A program made the position numbers and the translations under genes. Positions 24,268 through 32,431 of a DNA stretch of 64,000 nucleotides are shown in pieces. The stretch spans positions 1,061,395-1,125,394 of the forward strand of contig NZ_KQ948988.1 of NCBI RefSeq assembly GCF_001514265.1, read 5' to 3'. Below the pieces are notes generated by a model. It did no database searches. It was not told the origin of the DNA and worked only from the letters and a program-made list of their open reading frames with translations. This stretch comes from Streptomyces resistomycificus. GTDB taxonomy: Bacteria > Actinomycetota > Actinomycetes > Streptomycetales > Streptomycetaceae. Within the stretch, counting starts at the first letter, position 1; each line of letters begins with the position of its first letter.

Positions 24268-25080
24268 TCAGGGTTTCACGGCCACCGCGCCGAACTGCGG
24301 TACCACGAGGGGAGAGTCCGGCTCGGCGCGCCACTGCGAGCAGGACACCAGCCCCGGCTCCAGCAGCTCGAGTCCCTCGAAGAAGGAGGCGATGTCCTCG
24401 CGGCCGCGCGCGCAGATCGGCGGCGTGGCGTTCTCGTTCCAGAACTTCATCGCGGGGATCTGTCCCTCGCCGCCGAGGTCGGCGTCGAAGGTGGGATGGG
24501 TCAGAGCGAGGTGGCTGCCCGAAGGCAACGCGGCCATGACGCGGTGGGCGATGTCCTGGGCCTGCCCGGTGTCGAGCACGAAGTTCAGGATGCCCAGCAT
24601 CATGACCGCGACGGGTTGGTCGAAGTCGAGGGTCTGCGCGGCGCGTTCGAGGATGGCGTCCGGGTCGTGCACGTCGGCGTCGATGTAGTCGGTGACGCCG
24701 CCGGCGGTGCTGGTGAGCAGGGTCCGGGCGTGCACCAGCACGATGGGGTCGTTGTCGACGTAGACGATCCGGGACTCGGGGGCGATCCGCTGGGCGATCT
24801 CGTGGGTGTTGTCCACCGTCGGCAGACCGGTGCCGATGTCCAGGAACTGACGGACACCCCGCTCCTCGGCGAGGAACCGCACCGCCCGGCCGAGGAACCA
24901 GCGGTCCGCGCGGGCGATGTCCCGGATGATCGGGAACATCTTGGCCACGTGCTCGCCGACCTGCTGGTCGACCTCGTAGTTGTCCTTGCCGCCGATCCAG
25001 TAGTTCCACACGCGCGCGTTGTGCGCCACACCGGTGTTCAGCCTCGCCGACCTGCCTGCCGGGGTGTCGCTCTCGCTCAC
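24268..25080 (-). CDS. DUF574-type SAM-dependent methyltransferase, copy 1
   Basis: A 270-residue protein of the actinobacterial DUF574 (Methyltransf_19) family. It shows the family opening ARVWNYWIGGKDNYEVDQQ, then RGVRQFLDIGTGLPTVDN (motif I), SRIVYVDNDPIVLVHARTL and a variant FDQPVAVMMLGILNFV. GTG 25080 is chosen because GGGAG precedes it by 8 bases; an ATG at 25119 lacks a ribosome-binding site. Streptomyces carry many paralogues and a second lies at 33581-34420. The substrate is unknown. It is downstream of no obvious partner; the lipoprotein gene is separately spaced. Confidence 0.85.
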   Translation of the reverse strand: MSESDTPAGRSARLNTGVAHNARVWNYWIGGKDNYEVDQQVGEHVAKMFPIIRDIARADRWFLGRAVRFLAEERGVRQFLDIGTGLPTVDNTHEIAQRIAPESRIVYVDNDPIVLVHARTLLTSTAGGVTDYIDADVHDPDAILERAAQTLDFDQPVAVMMLGILNFVLDTGQAQDIAHRVMAALPSGSHLALTHPTFDADLGGEGQIPAMKFWNENATPPICARGREDIASFFEGLELLEPGLVSCSQWRAEPDSPLVVPQFGAVAVKP

Positions 25081-25177
25081 GTCACTGCTCCCTCTCGCCT
25101 GTGGGCCCGTCGCGGCCATTCTGCCGTCCGATGATCAGCTTGTCCCGGAAACGGCCCAGCGGAGCGGTGGGTGAGGG

Positions 25178-26032
25178 TCAGTCGACCTCGCCGGGGTCCG
25201 CGGAGGGCGTCCGGCCCGCCTGGACGTCCTTGAGCCGCTCGGTGCCGATCCGCACCGCCTGCTCGACCGAGTCGCTCTCGTCCCCGTCGAGGCCGCCGGC
25301 CGTGACGGTGATCGCGTCGGTGCCGACCCGCACGACGGCGACGTCCAGGGTGAGCGTGGCGGGCGTGTCACCGGCCGGACCTCGCACGGTGACGCGCAGT
25401 CCCTGTCGGGCGTCGCCCACGTTCGGCACGGAGGTCTTGATCACCTGGACCGTGCGCTCGTCGCCCGTGTCGTCGGTCGCCGTGAACTGGTCGCACTCGG
25501 TCGGCAGGGTCTGCATCCAGGCCAGGGACTCGTCCAGGGCCACCTTGTCGTAGGCGGCGACCTGCTGGAGCAGACGCGAGTCGCCCTGTGCGAAACCTCT
25601 GAGCGCACCCGCCCCGGACGGCTTGCCGAGCAGGTCGTCGCTGTAGAGCGTGTCGAGCAGCTTCTGGCAGTCGTCGGCGTCGGTCTTGGCGGTCAGGAAC
25701 TCCGCGACGTCGACCGTGCCGACGAGCAGACTCTCGCGCCAGGAAGCGGCCTGTTTGTCGCCCACCTGCGTCCAGTCGTCCTCCAGGTCGGCCTCGGTGA
25801 GCAGCGCGGCCCGCGCCCCGGCCGCGGTCAGCGCGCCGGACGGCGAGGGGGTCGGCGTCTTCGCGGCAGGCGGCCGGGCGGCACGGGACTGCTCGGCCAC
25901 CGGCGAGGCGGTGACGTCGGAGGCCGCCGCGCCGCTTCCGCCGTCGTCGGAGCAGGCCGCGGTGGTCAGCAACGCGCCCGCCGCCAGGGCCGACGTGACG
26001 AACCGGACGGGACGGGTCGGACGAGCGGTCAT
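25178..26032 (-). CDS. Putative secreted lipoprotein
   Basis: A 284-residue protein with a lipoprotein signal: MTARPTRPVRFVTSALAAGA, hydrophobic core, then LLTTAAC with Cys at about residue 27. A disordered Ala/Pro/Ser linker (AKTPTPSPSGAL) precedes the domain. The rest is globular and holds two Cys (ADDCQKLLDTLY and LPTECDQFTA) that could form a disulphide. GGAGG sits 8 bases before the ATG. It resembles the sensor-like PknH/lipoprotein domains of actinobacteria in layout, but no specific family is claimed. It is expected on the outer face of the cytoplasmic membrane. It is divergent from the K+ channel gene. Confidence 0.75.
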   Translation of the reverse strand: MTARPTRPVRFVTSALAAGALLTTAACSDDGGSGAAASDVTASPVAEQSRAARPPAAKTPTPSPSGALTAAGARAALLTEADLEDDWTQVGDKQAASWRESLLVGTVDVAEFLTAKTDADDCQKLLDTLYSDDLLGKPSGAGALRGFAQGDSRLLQQVAAYDKVALDESLAWMQTLPTECDQFTATDDTGDERTVQVIKTSVPNVGDARQGLRVTVRGPAGDTPATLTLDVAVVRVGTDAITVTAGGLDGDESDSVEQAVRIGTERLKDVQAGRTPSADPGEVD

Positions 26033-26230
26033 CGCGGATGCCTCCATGAAGACGTGGTGGATGCCCCCAGCGCACCACCGGCCCCCACGCCCCACCAGCG
26101 CACGGGCCTGTTCGGGTGAGAGGCGCGGGACCCGGGCCCGGTCGACTCGAACGCCCCGCCCGGCATGCCCCTGCGAGCCCTCGCCACGACACTGTCCGCA
26201 TACGGCCCGGACCGACCCCAAGGAGCGAGC

Positions 26231-26698
26231 ATGCTGCCCGGATTCCTCGCCAGGGCCGTCGAGACGCTGCTCGGCCGGGAGGGCCGCTCGCTCCACCTGA
26301 AGGCGGCGGGCTGGGCCACGCTCGTCCTCGTGGTGGTGATGCTGCTCGGCTCGTGGGCCGTGATCGCCGCCGAGGACGGCGCCGAGCGCGCCAACCTGAC
26401 CTCGTACCCGAAGGCCCTGTGGTGGTCGATCGAGACGGCGACCACCGTCGGGTACGGCGACTTCTACCCCGTCACCCTGTGGGGCCGGATCATCGGCTCG
26501 GTGGTGATGGTCGTCGGCATCACCACGTACGGCATGGTCACCGCGGCCCTGGCCACCTGGTTCGTCTCACGGGAACAGAAGCGCCACCGTCACCTCGCCC
26601 ACGAGGCCCACGAGTTGTGCGACGAGACCGCCCGGGCCCTGCACGAACGCTTCGACCGGCTGGAGCAGCTGGTGACGGGCAAGGGGGAGAGGGCGTGA
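26231..26698 (+). CDS. Two-helix potassium channel subunit
   Basis: A 155-residue ion channel of the Ion_trans_2 class. The first membrane helix is WATLVLVVVMLLGSWAVIAA. The pore helix and selectivity filter read YPKALWWSIETATTVGYGDF (TVGYGD at about residues 71-76). The second helix is IIGSVVMVVGITTYGMVTAA. A short charged cytoplasmic tail follows (REQKRHRHLAHEAHELCDET) and may form a coiled coil. AGGAG is 7 bases before ATG 26231; the longer upstream frame is not needed. Four copies would form a tetrameric K+ channel in the cytoplasmic membrane. No regulatory RCK domain is fused. Confidence 0.9.
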   Translation: MLPGFLARAVETLLGREGRSLHLKAAGWATLVLVVVMLLGSWAVIAAEDGAERANLTSYPKALWWSIETATTVGYGDFYPVTLWGRIIGSVVMVVGITTYGMVTAALATWFVSREQKRHRHLAHEAHELCDETARALHERFDRLEQLVTGKGERA

Positions 26699-26876
26699 AC
26701 AGGGCGGGTGTGGACGGGTGTTGGCGGTCACGGGTCCGGGGCCGGCGCATCATTTTGATTACCGGTCAGTACCCCATGGTGTGACTCGGGTGACGCCTGA
26801 GGTACGGTCTCCTCGATCCGCAACCACTCACAGGCTGCAGACCGCTACGCGCGGTGTCGAAGGGGGCCGCAGCATC

Positions 26877-28292
26877 ATGGACTTCCACCTGGTCGACGAA
26901 GAGGCGGGGGAGTCGACGCCGAGCGGCGAGCGGCTGGAGGCCCTGGCCCCCGAGCCGTTGCTGACCCGGGACTACGAGACCCGCCCCGGCCTCGTCTACG
27001 AGCGACTGCGACAGCGTCACGGCCCGGTCGCGCCGGTCGATCTGCTGGGCGTGCCCGCGTGGCTCGTGCTGGGCTACCGGGAGTCGCTCCAGGTGCTGCA
27101 GGACGACGCCGCCTGGCCCAAGGGCCTGGAGAACTGGCGGGCCAGGTCGGAGGGCCGGGTCCCCGCCGACTGGCCGCTCGGCCCCTCCCTCGAGGTCAAC
27201 CACGTGCTGATCCAGGGCGGTCCGGGCTACCCCGCGCTGCGCGGTGCCTGGGACGCCGCCCTCAGGCCGTTCCAGGACCCGCGCAACCCCCAGGCCAAGC
27301 GGCTGAGGTCGGCCGTCACGGTCTACGCCGACGACCTGATCACCCTGCTCGGGCAGGGTGGCCGCACGGGACTGGCCGACCTGTCGGCGCAGTTCTCCCG
27401 CCCGCTGCCGCTGATGGCGGCGAGTCACCTGCTCGGCTTCCCCGGCTCCCAGGGCGACGACGCCCTGATGGACATGTGGCGGGTGCTGGACGCGGGCCCG
27501 GACGCCGAACCCGCCCTGGAGCGGCTGCTGCGGACGCTCTCGGAGCTGGCCGCCGCCAAGGTCGCGCAACCCGGGGACGACTTCCCCTCCCACCTGCTGG
27601 CCGCCCACCCCGACCTCTCGGTCGACGAGCTGGCCCGGGAGCTGTTCATGCTGCTCGGCATGACCTCCGACCACGTCGGCATCCTCATCTCCAACACCGT
27701 GGTCGAGGTGCTCTCGGGGGAGCGGGACGGCGGAGTGCGCAGCGCCCTGTCCGCGGGAATGGTCCGGGAGACCATGAACCGGGTGGTCATGCGCAAGCCG
27801 CCCCTGGTCAACTTCGTGCCGAGGTTCGCGGTCGAGGACACCCGGCTCGGGAACTACACCATCCACGCCGGCGACCCGGTGTGGGTCTCCTCCGCGGCCG
27901 CGCACGCCGACCCGCTCTTCGCCGGTCAGATGGCACCGGGTTCCTCCACCATCAGCAGCCGGGCGCACCTGTCGTGGGGCGCGGGCCGTCGGCAGTGCCC
28001 CGCGAGGGAACTGGCGTCGACGATCGCGTCCGCCGGGGTGAGCCGCCTCTTCGAGAGGTTCGGACACCTGGAGCTCGCCCTCCCGGTCGACCAACTCCCC
28101 TGGCGTTCCTCGCCGTTCATGCGCGGACTGCGGTCGCTGCCGGTGCGCTACGAGCTGGCGGGGGAGGCGCTGCCTGCGGTGCGGGTGCCCGCGGAGGCCG
28201 CTGCCCTGGCCGCCGACGTGCCGGACCAGGCCGCCAAACGGCGGTCGTCGCTGTGGCGTTACCTGACGGGACTCATCCGCTCGGGCGGCTGA
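26877..28292 (+). CDS. Atypical cytochrome P450 (CYP157-like)
   Basis: A 471-residue P450. The haem-binding segment is HLSWGAGRRQCPARELAST, with the Cys ligand at about residue 373, followed by the usual helix. Family features upstream are NFVPRFAVEDTRLGNYTIHA and DPVWVSSAAAHADPLFAG. Two canonical motifs are altered. The I-helix reads ELFMLLGMTSDHVG instead of the acid-Thr pair, and the K-helix region reads RETMNRVVMRKPPL without a proper ExxR. The CYP157 family of Streptomyces is known to lack ExxR, so this may be related; that link is inference. It starts at ATG 26877 after AGGGGG. No ferredoxin or reductase gene is adjacent. Confidence 0.85.
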   Translation: MDFHLVDEEAGESTPSGERLEALAPEPLLTRDYETRPGLVYERLRQRHGPVAPVDLLGVPAWLVLGYRESLQVLQDDAAWPKGLENWRARSEGRVPADWPLGPSLEVNHVLIQGGPGYPALRGAWDAALRPFQDPRNPQAKRLRSAVTVYADDLITLLGQGGRTGLADLSAQFSRPLPLMAASHLLGFPGSQGDDALMDMWRVLDAGPDAEPALERLLRTLSELAAAKVAQPGDDFPSHLLAAHPDLSVDELARELFMLLGMTSDHVGILISNTVVEVLSGERDGGVRSALSAGMVRETMNRVVMRKPPLVNFVPRFAVEDTRLGNYTIHAGDPVWVSSAAAHADPLFAGQMAPGSSTISSRAHLSWGAGRRQCPARELASTIASAGVSRLFERFGHLELALPVDQLPWRSSPFMRGLRSLPVRYELAGEALPAVRVPAEAAALAADVPDQAAKRRSSLWRYLTGLIRSGG

Positions 28293-28299
28293 GCGCCGG

Positions 28300-29004
28300 T
28301 CAGGAGCCGGGCCGTACCTGCCCGTTCTGCCAGGCCCAGGCCGCGATCTCCACACGGTTGCGGGCGGCCAGCTTCAGCTGGACGCTGGACAGGTGTGTCT
28401 TGACCGTGGAGAGCGAGACGTACAGCTCGGCGGCGATCTCGGCGTTGGTGCGCCCCAGGGCGACGCGGCGGACCACGTCGAGTTCCCGTTCGGTGAGGGG
28501 CTCGACGGGCGGCCGCGGGCGGGCCGGGGCGACGGGCTGCGGGTCCTGCGTCACGTGCTTGAGCAGACGGACGGTGACCGAGGGGGAGACCAGGGAGTCG
28601 CCCGCCGCGGCCGCGCGGACCGCCTCCGCCAGCAGGGTCGGCCCGGAGTCCTTGAGGAGGAACCCGCACGCGCCGCCGCGCAGCGCCCCGTAGACGTACT
28701 CGTCGAGGTCGAACGTGGTCACCACGACCACCCGCATCGGATCGGCGACCTGGGGCCCCGCCAGCATCCGGGTGGCCTCCAGCCCGTCCAGCTTCGGCAT
28801 CCGGATGTCCAGCAGGCACACGTCCGGCCGCACCTCGCGGGCCAGCGCCACCGCCTCCTCGCCGTCCGAGGCCACCGCGACCACCGTGATGTCGGGCTGC
28901 GCGTCCAGAAAGAAGCGGAATCCGGTACGGACCATCTCCTGGTCGTCGGCGATGAGGACGCGGATGGGGGCGCCGGTCCGGCCGGCCGGGGTCGGGCTCG
29001 TCAT
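28300..29004 (-). CDS. NarL/FixJ-type two-component response regulator
   Basis: A 234-residue regulator. The receiver domain begins IRVLIADDQEMVRTGFRFFL; the phosphorylated Asp is in VCLLDIRMPKLDG (about residue 66), with Thr in VVVTTFDLDEY and Lys in GFLLKDSGP. The LuxR-type DNA-binding domain reads PLTERELDVVRRVALGRTNA with NAEIAAELYVSLSTVKTHLS. It is probably the partner of the histidine kinase at 32432-33580. Between them lies an ABC exporter operon, the usual target of such pairs. A strong hairpin terminator at 29031-29065 separates it from the exporter operon, so it has its own promoter or depends on readthrough. Confidence 0.92.
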   Translation of the reverse strand: MTSPTPAGRTGAPIRVLIADDQEMVRTGFRFFLDAQPDITVVAVASDGEEAVALAREVRPDVCLLDIRMPKLDGLEATRMLAGPQVADPMRVVVVTTFDLDEYVYGALRGGACGFLLKDSGPTLLAEAVRAAAAGDSLVSPSVTVRLLKHVTQDPQPVAPARPRPPVEPLTERELDVVRRVALGRTNAEIAAELYVSLSTVKTHLSSVQLKLAARNRVEIAAWAWQNGQVRPGS

Positions 29005-29030
29005 GGCTCGATCATGCCTCAGGGGGACGG

Positions 29031-29065
29031 GACGACGGCCCGCCCTCTCACGGCGGGCCGTCGTC
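29031..29065 (-). terminator. Hairpin terminator after the ABC exporter operon
   Basis: A perfect 14-bp inverted repeat: arm GACGACGGCCCGCC (29031-29044), 7-nt loop, arm GGCGGGCCGTCGTC (29052-29065). It lies about 80 bases beyond the permease stop. There is no strong U-run, as is common in Streptomyces. Confidence 0.75.
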
Positions 29066-29143
29066 CGGTGGAGTGGAGCCGTGGTGCGGCGTGGACGCGG
29101 CGGGTTCTCGGCCGGAGGGAATCCGGTGGCGGGAGCGCGGTGG

Positions 29144-31156
29144 TCAGTCCGCGGTCTGGGCCGGGTCGGCTGTGACCCTCCGCAGCAGCGGTCTGCTGGC
29201 GCCGATCGCCGCGAACATCGCCAGCGCCCCGACGAGCACGCACACGACCAGTTCGACCGCGCCCGCGGTGTTGATCGTCGCGCCGGCCACCTTGTTGAGC
29301 TGGTAGGACCCGTAGACGCCCATCGCGGTGGTGCCGCCGGCCAGCACCACCAGGGGCAGGACGGTCTCACGGACGCGGGCCCGGTTCAGCACCCGCAGCG
29401 GCGTGCCGGCCAGCCGCAGCAGGCCGTAGACGCGCCGCCGGTCGAGGACGTTCGCCGCCGCGGTCAGGCCGGCCGAGGCGGTCGCCACGACGAAGCTCAG
29501 CGCCAGCGTCGCGGTGCTGACCTGGGCGATGCGGTCGGTGACCGTGCTGTCGATCGCGGACGCGTAGTCCTGGGTGTAGGGCGGGTGGCCCGTCCCCGTG
29601 GAGGTGAGGGCGGTGACGGCGGTGTCCGTCTGCTCCGGGCCCCCGGAGACCCGGGCGACCACGCCCGGACTGCCGCCCAGCAGACTGTCCCAGTCGTCCT
29701 CGCGCGCCACGGTGACGGTCGCGGTGACGCCCGCCCGGTCCAGCAGGGCACGGGCCTCACCGACCGTGTCGCGGGCCGTTGCGGCGCTCGAGGTGATCAC
29801 GGCGACCTGGTCGTCGTACTGAGAGCCGGCGGAGCCCAGCATGCTCACGGAGAAGAACCCGGCCGCGAACCCTGCCAGCACCAGACCGCTGACGGTACGC
29901 CAGGCCCCGCGCGGGTCGTCGCTGAGGCGGCGCGCGGCCAGCAGGGTCGCCGGGCGACGGGCGAAGCGGCCCACGATCCGGCCGAGCCGGTCCACGACCC
30001 ACGGCCCGAACAGCCAGAACGCGCCGTAGAACAGGATCAGCAGGGTGAGTAGCTGCCGGTGGCCGAGCTGGCCGCCGCTGCCCGTGGACAGCCAGATGTA
30101 GGCCAGGGCCCCGACGAACAGCACGAGGCGGATCATGCGGGTGCGTCGCGGGTTCGCCTCCTGGGCGACCCCCAGGGGAGAGGTCGCCACCTGCCGCAGC
30201 ATGGAGACCGCGCTGACGGTGATGAGCGCGGTGACCGCCGCCACGACCGCCGCCAGCCACGGCAGCCCCACCCACAACTGGCCGGTGTACCAGCCGCCGA
30301 CGCCGTACGGCACCTCGGCGAGGGCGGGCAGCAGCGCCACGTAGGCGAGCGCGCCCGTCAGGGCCCCGGCGCCGCCGACACAGGCCGACTCCACGGCGCT
30401 CATCGCGATGATCTGGCGCGGGGTGGCTCCCGCCAGCCTGAGCGCGGCGAGCCGCTGCTCGCGCCGGGCCGCCCCGAGCCGTCCGGCCGCCGAGGCCAGC
30501 ACCACCACCGGCATGGCCAGCAGCACCACGCCCAGCAGTGCGAGGGTCTGGTCCGAGTCGGTGAACATGCTCGACTTGCCGCCGGCGAACCCGGACACCA
30601 CGGCCCGCGCCGCCTGACCGTCGTCGAACCAGCTGGCGCCCTCCGCGGCCGCCTCCGACATCGCGGGGTCGCCCGCCGCCCGGCCCACGACGGCGACCAG
30701 TTCGTCCGGGGAGGCGAGGCCGGCGGCGCCGATCGTGCCGTAGGACCTCACGGTCGGGAAGCGGTCGGCCAGTTGGCTCGCGGGCAGCTCGTGCAGCAGC
30801 CGCGCCAGGGCGGGGGAGACGTACACCTCGCCCTTCTTCGGGAAGGTGCTCAGGCCGGGCGGCGCCGGGGTCGCCGCACGGCCGGGCAGCTGGGCCAGCG
30901 AGACGACGGTGAGGGGGTCGTGGCGGACGTAGGTGGTGGCGAGTGCCTGCACGGCGGTGCCGTGCCTGTCGGCGTCGGGGGTGCGCCAGGCGGTGTGCTC
31001 GGCGCGGGTGCCGGAACCGAGGCAGGCGGCGATCATCACCAGCAGGACGAAGGCGCCGACCGCGGCGGCCCCGGCCGCCAGCGACTGGCTCTGCAGGCCG
31101 CGACGGCCGGAGGACCGGGCGAGATGCCAGGTCAGGGGCAGGACGGGGGAACGCAT
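29144..31156 (-). CDS. ABC exporter permease, FtsX/MacB-like
   Basis: A 670-residue membrane protein, about the usual length for duplicated FtsX-like permeases. An N-terminal helix (AAAVGAFVLLVMIAACLGS) is followed by an extracytoplasmic region and two sets of FtsX helices. The first cytoplasmic coupling segment is REQRLAALRLAGATPRQI, the second RRRVYGLLRLAGTPLRVL. ATG 31156 is chosen because GGAG lies 6 bases before it; the Met two codons upstream has no room for a site. It pairs with the ATPase encoded 22 bases upstream. Such systems export lipids, peptides or drugs, and the cargo here is unknown. Confidence 0.88.
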   Translation of the reverse strand: MRSPVLPLTWHLARSSGRRGLQSQSLAAGAAAVGAFVLLVMIAACLGSGTRAEHTAWRTPDADRHGTAVQALATTYVRHDPLTVVSLAQLPGRAATPAPPGLSTFPKKGEVYVSPALARLLHELPASQLADRFPTVRSYGTIGAAGLASPDELVAVVGRAAGDPAMSEAAAEGASWFDDGQAARAVVSGFAGGKSSMFTDSDQTLALLGVVLLAMPVVVLASAAGRLGAARREQRLAALRLAGATPRQIIAMSAVESACVGGAGALTGALAYVALLPALAEVPYGVGGWYTGQLWVGLPWLAAVVAAVTALITVSAVSMLRQVATSPLGVAQEANPRRTRMIRLVLFVGALAYIWLSTGSGGQLGHRQLLTLLILFYGAFWLFGPWVVDRLGRIVGRFARRPATLLAARRLSDDPRGAWRTVSGLVLAGFAAGFFSVSMLGSAGSQYDDQVAVITSSAATARDTVGEARALLDRAGVTATVTVAREDDWDSLLGGSPGVVARVSGGPEQTDTAVTALTSTGTGHPPYTQDYASAIDSTVTDRIAQVSTATLALSFVVATASAGLTAAANVLDRRRVYGLLRLAGTPLRVLNRARVRETVLPLVVLAGGTTAMGVYGSYQLNKVAGATINTAGAVELVVCVLVGALAMFAAIGASRPLLRRVTADPAQTAD

Positions 31157-31178
31157 CGGCATCTCCGCTGAGAAGAGG

Positions 31179-31862
31179 TCAGGCGACCGTGTACTGGGTG
31201 TGGTTGCTGATCCGGCCGTCCCGGACCTGGAGGACGCGGTCGCAGTGGGCCGCGACGTCGGCGTCGTGGGTGACCATGACCAGGGCGGCGCCCTGCTCAC
31301 GGGTGACCGAGGTCAGCAGCCGGATGACCTCGGTGCTGGTGGTCTGGTCCAGGGCACCGGTCGGCTCGTCGGCGAAGACCACGTCGGGTTCGACGGCCAG
31401 CGCGCGGGCGATCGCCACCCGCTGGGCCTGGCCGCCGGACAGCTGCCCGGGCCGCCGGCGTTCCAGGCCGTCGAGGCCGAGCGGCGCGAACCAGCGGCGG
31501 GCCCGCTCGACGGCCTGCCCGCGGGGCATGCCCTCCAGCATCAGTGGCAGGGCCACGTTCTCCTCGGCGGGCAGCTCCGGCAGCAGCTGACCGAACTGGA
31601 ACACGAAGCCGAAGCGCTTGCGGCGCAGCGCGCTGAGCCGGTTCTCGCCCAGCTTGTCGATGCGCTCCCCGCGCAGCAGCACCTGGCCACCGTCGGGGCG
31701 GACGATCCCGGCGAGGGTGTGCAGCAGGGTGGACTTGCCGGATCCCGACGGACCCATGATCGCGAGCGAGTCCCGCTCGCCGACCTCGACGTCCACGCCG
31801 GACAGGGCGGTGGTGGAGCCGTACTTCTTCACGAGGCCGTGCCCGGCCAGAACGGTGTTCAT
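31179..31862 (-). CDS. ABC exporter ATP-binding protein, LolD/MacB-like
   Basis: A 227-residue ATPase. Walker A is IMGPSGSGKSTLLHTLAGI (about 35-53), the Q-loop lies in FGFVFQFGQLLPEL, the signature is LSGGQAQRVAIARAL and Walker B reads DVVFADEPTGALDQTT, followed by the switch His in VMVTHDADVAAHCD. The short length and MacB-like signature fit an exporter, not an importer. It is the first gene of an operon with the FtsX-like permease and lies 19 bases after the DUF4333 gene. The two-component genes on either side probably control it. Confidence 0.92.
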   Translation of the reverse strand: MNTVLAGHGLVKKYGSTTALSGVDVEVGERDSLAIMGPSGSGKSTLLHTLAGIVRPDGGQVLLRGERIDKLGENRLSALRRKRFGFVFQFGQLLPELPAEENVALPLMLEGMPRGQAVERARRWFAPLGLDGLERRRPGQLSGGQAQRVAIARALAVEPDVVFADEPTGALDQTTSTEVIRLLTSVTREQGAALVMVTHDADVAAHCDRVLQVRDGRISNHTQYTVA

Positions 31863-31881
31863 GATGTGGCGTGGCCCTTTT

Positions 31882-32250
31882 CTAGCGCTCGAACTTCCAG
31901 GTGACGGAGTCGCTCGTGGCCTTGACCACGGTGACCGGTATGTCGACGGACGTGCCGTCGCCCTTCTTGCCGGTGCAGGTGACGGTGGCCCCGGCGACGG
32001 CCTTGAGACCGGTGGGGCAGGCGACGCCGTACACCTTGTCCCCGACCCAGGGCAGCGGGTGGTACTTGCTCTCCGTACGGCCCGCGACGATGTTGCTCGA
32101 CAGAGCCTTGTGGCCGCCGACGGTCGTGACGGTGTGGCTGTCGAGCCCGGTGGTGGACTCGGTGCCGGACAGCAGATGGGTGCCGAGGCCGAAGACCACC
32201 GCGACGGTGGCCGCACCGCCGACGGCACCGACGAGGAACTTGCGCTGCAT
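31882..32250 (-). CDS. DUF4333-type secreted or membrane-anchored protein
   Basis: A 122-residue protein with one N-terminal membrane or signal helix (FLVGAVGGAATVAVVFGLGT). A small outer domain follows with the DUF4333 pattern: YGVACPTGLKAVAGATVTCT, then GTSVDIPVTVVKATSDS. The two Cys are placed to form a disulphide. AGGAG is 7 bases before the ATG. It heads the operon with the ABC exporter and may be its accessory or a cell-surface stress protein. The function of the family is not established. Confidence 0.8.
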   Translation of the reverse strand: MQRKFLVGAVGGAATVAVVFGLGTHLLSGTESTTGLDSHTVTTVGGHKALSSNIVAGRTESKYHPLPWVGDKVYGVACPTGLKAVAGATVTCTGKKGDGTSVDIPVTVVKATSDSVTWKFER

Positions 32251-32431
32251 GACGTGCTCCTGAGGGCTTGACGGCAGAGAGCCGGGGAGGCGGCTCCGCC
32301 TGGGGAGGAAGTGGCTCCACCCTCGCCCGTGCGCCCGGGCGCCCGCCTCGGCCATAAGGTCGGCGTTCGCGCGGCCCGCCTCGACCGTTCGGCCGATCCC
32401 GCCCCCGTCCCCCTTCCCTACGGTGAGCGGC

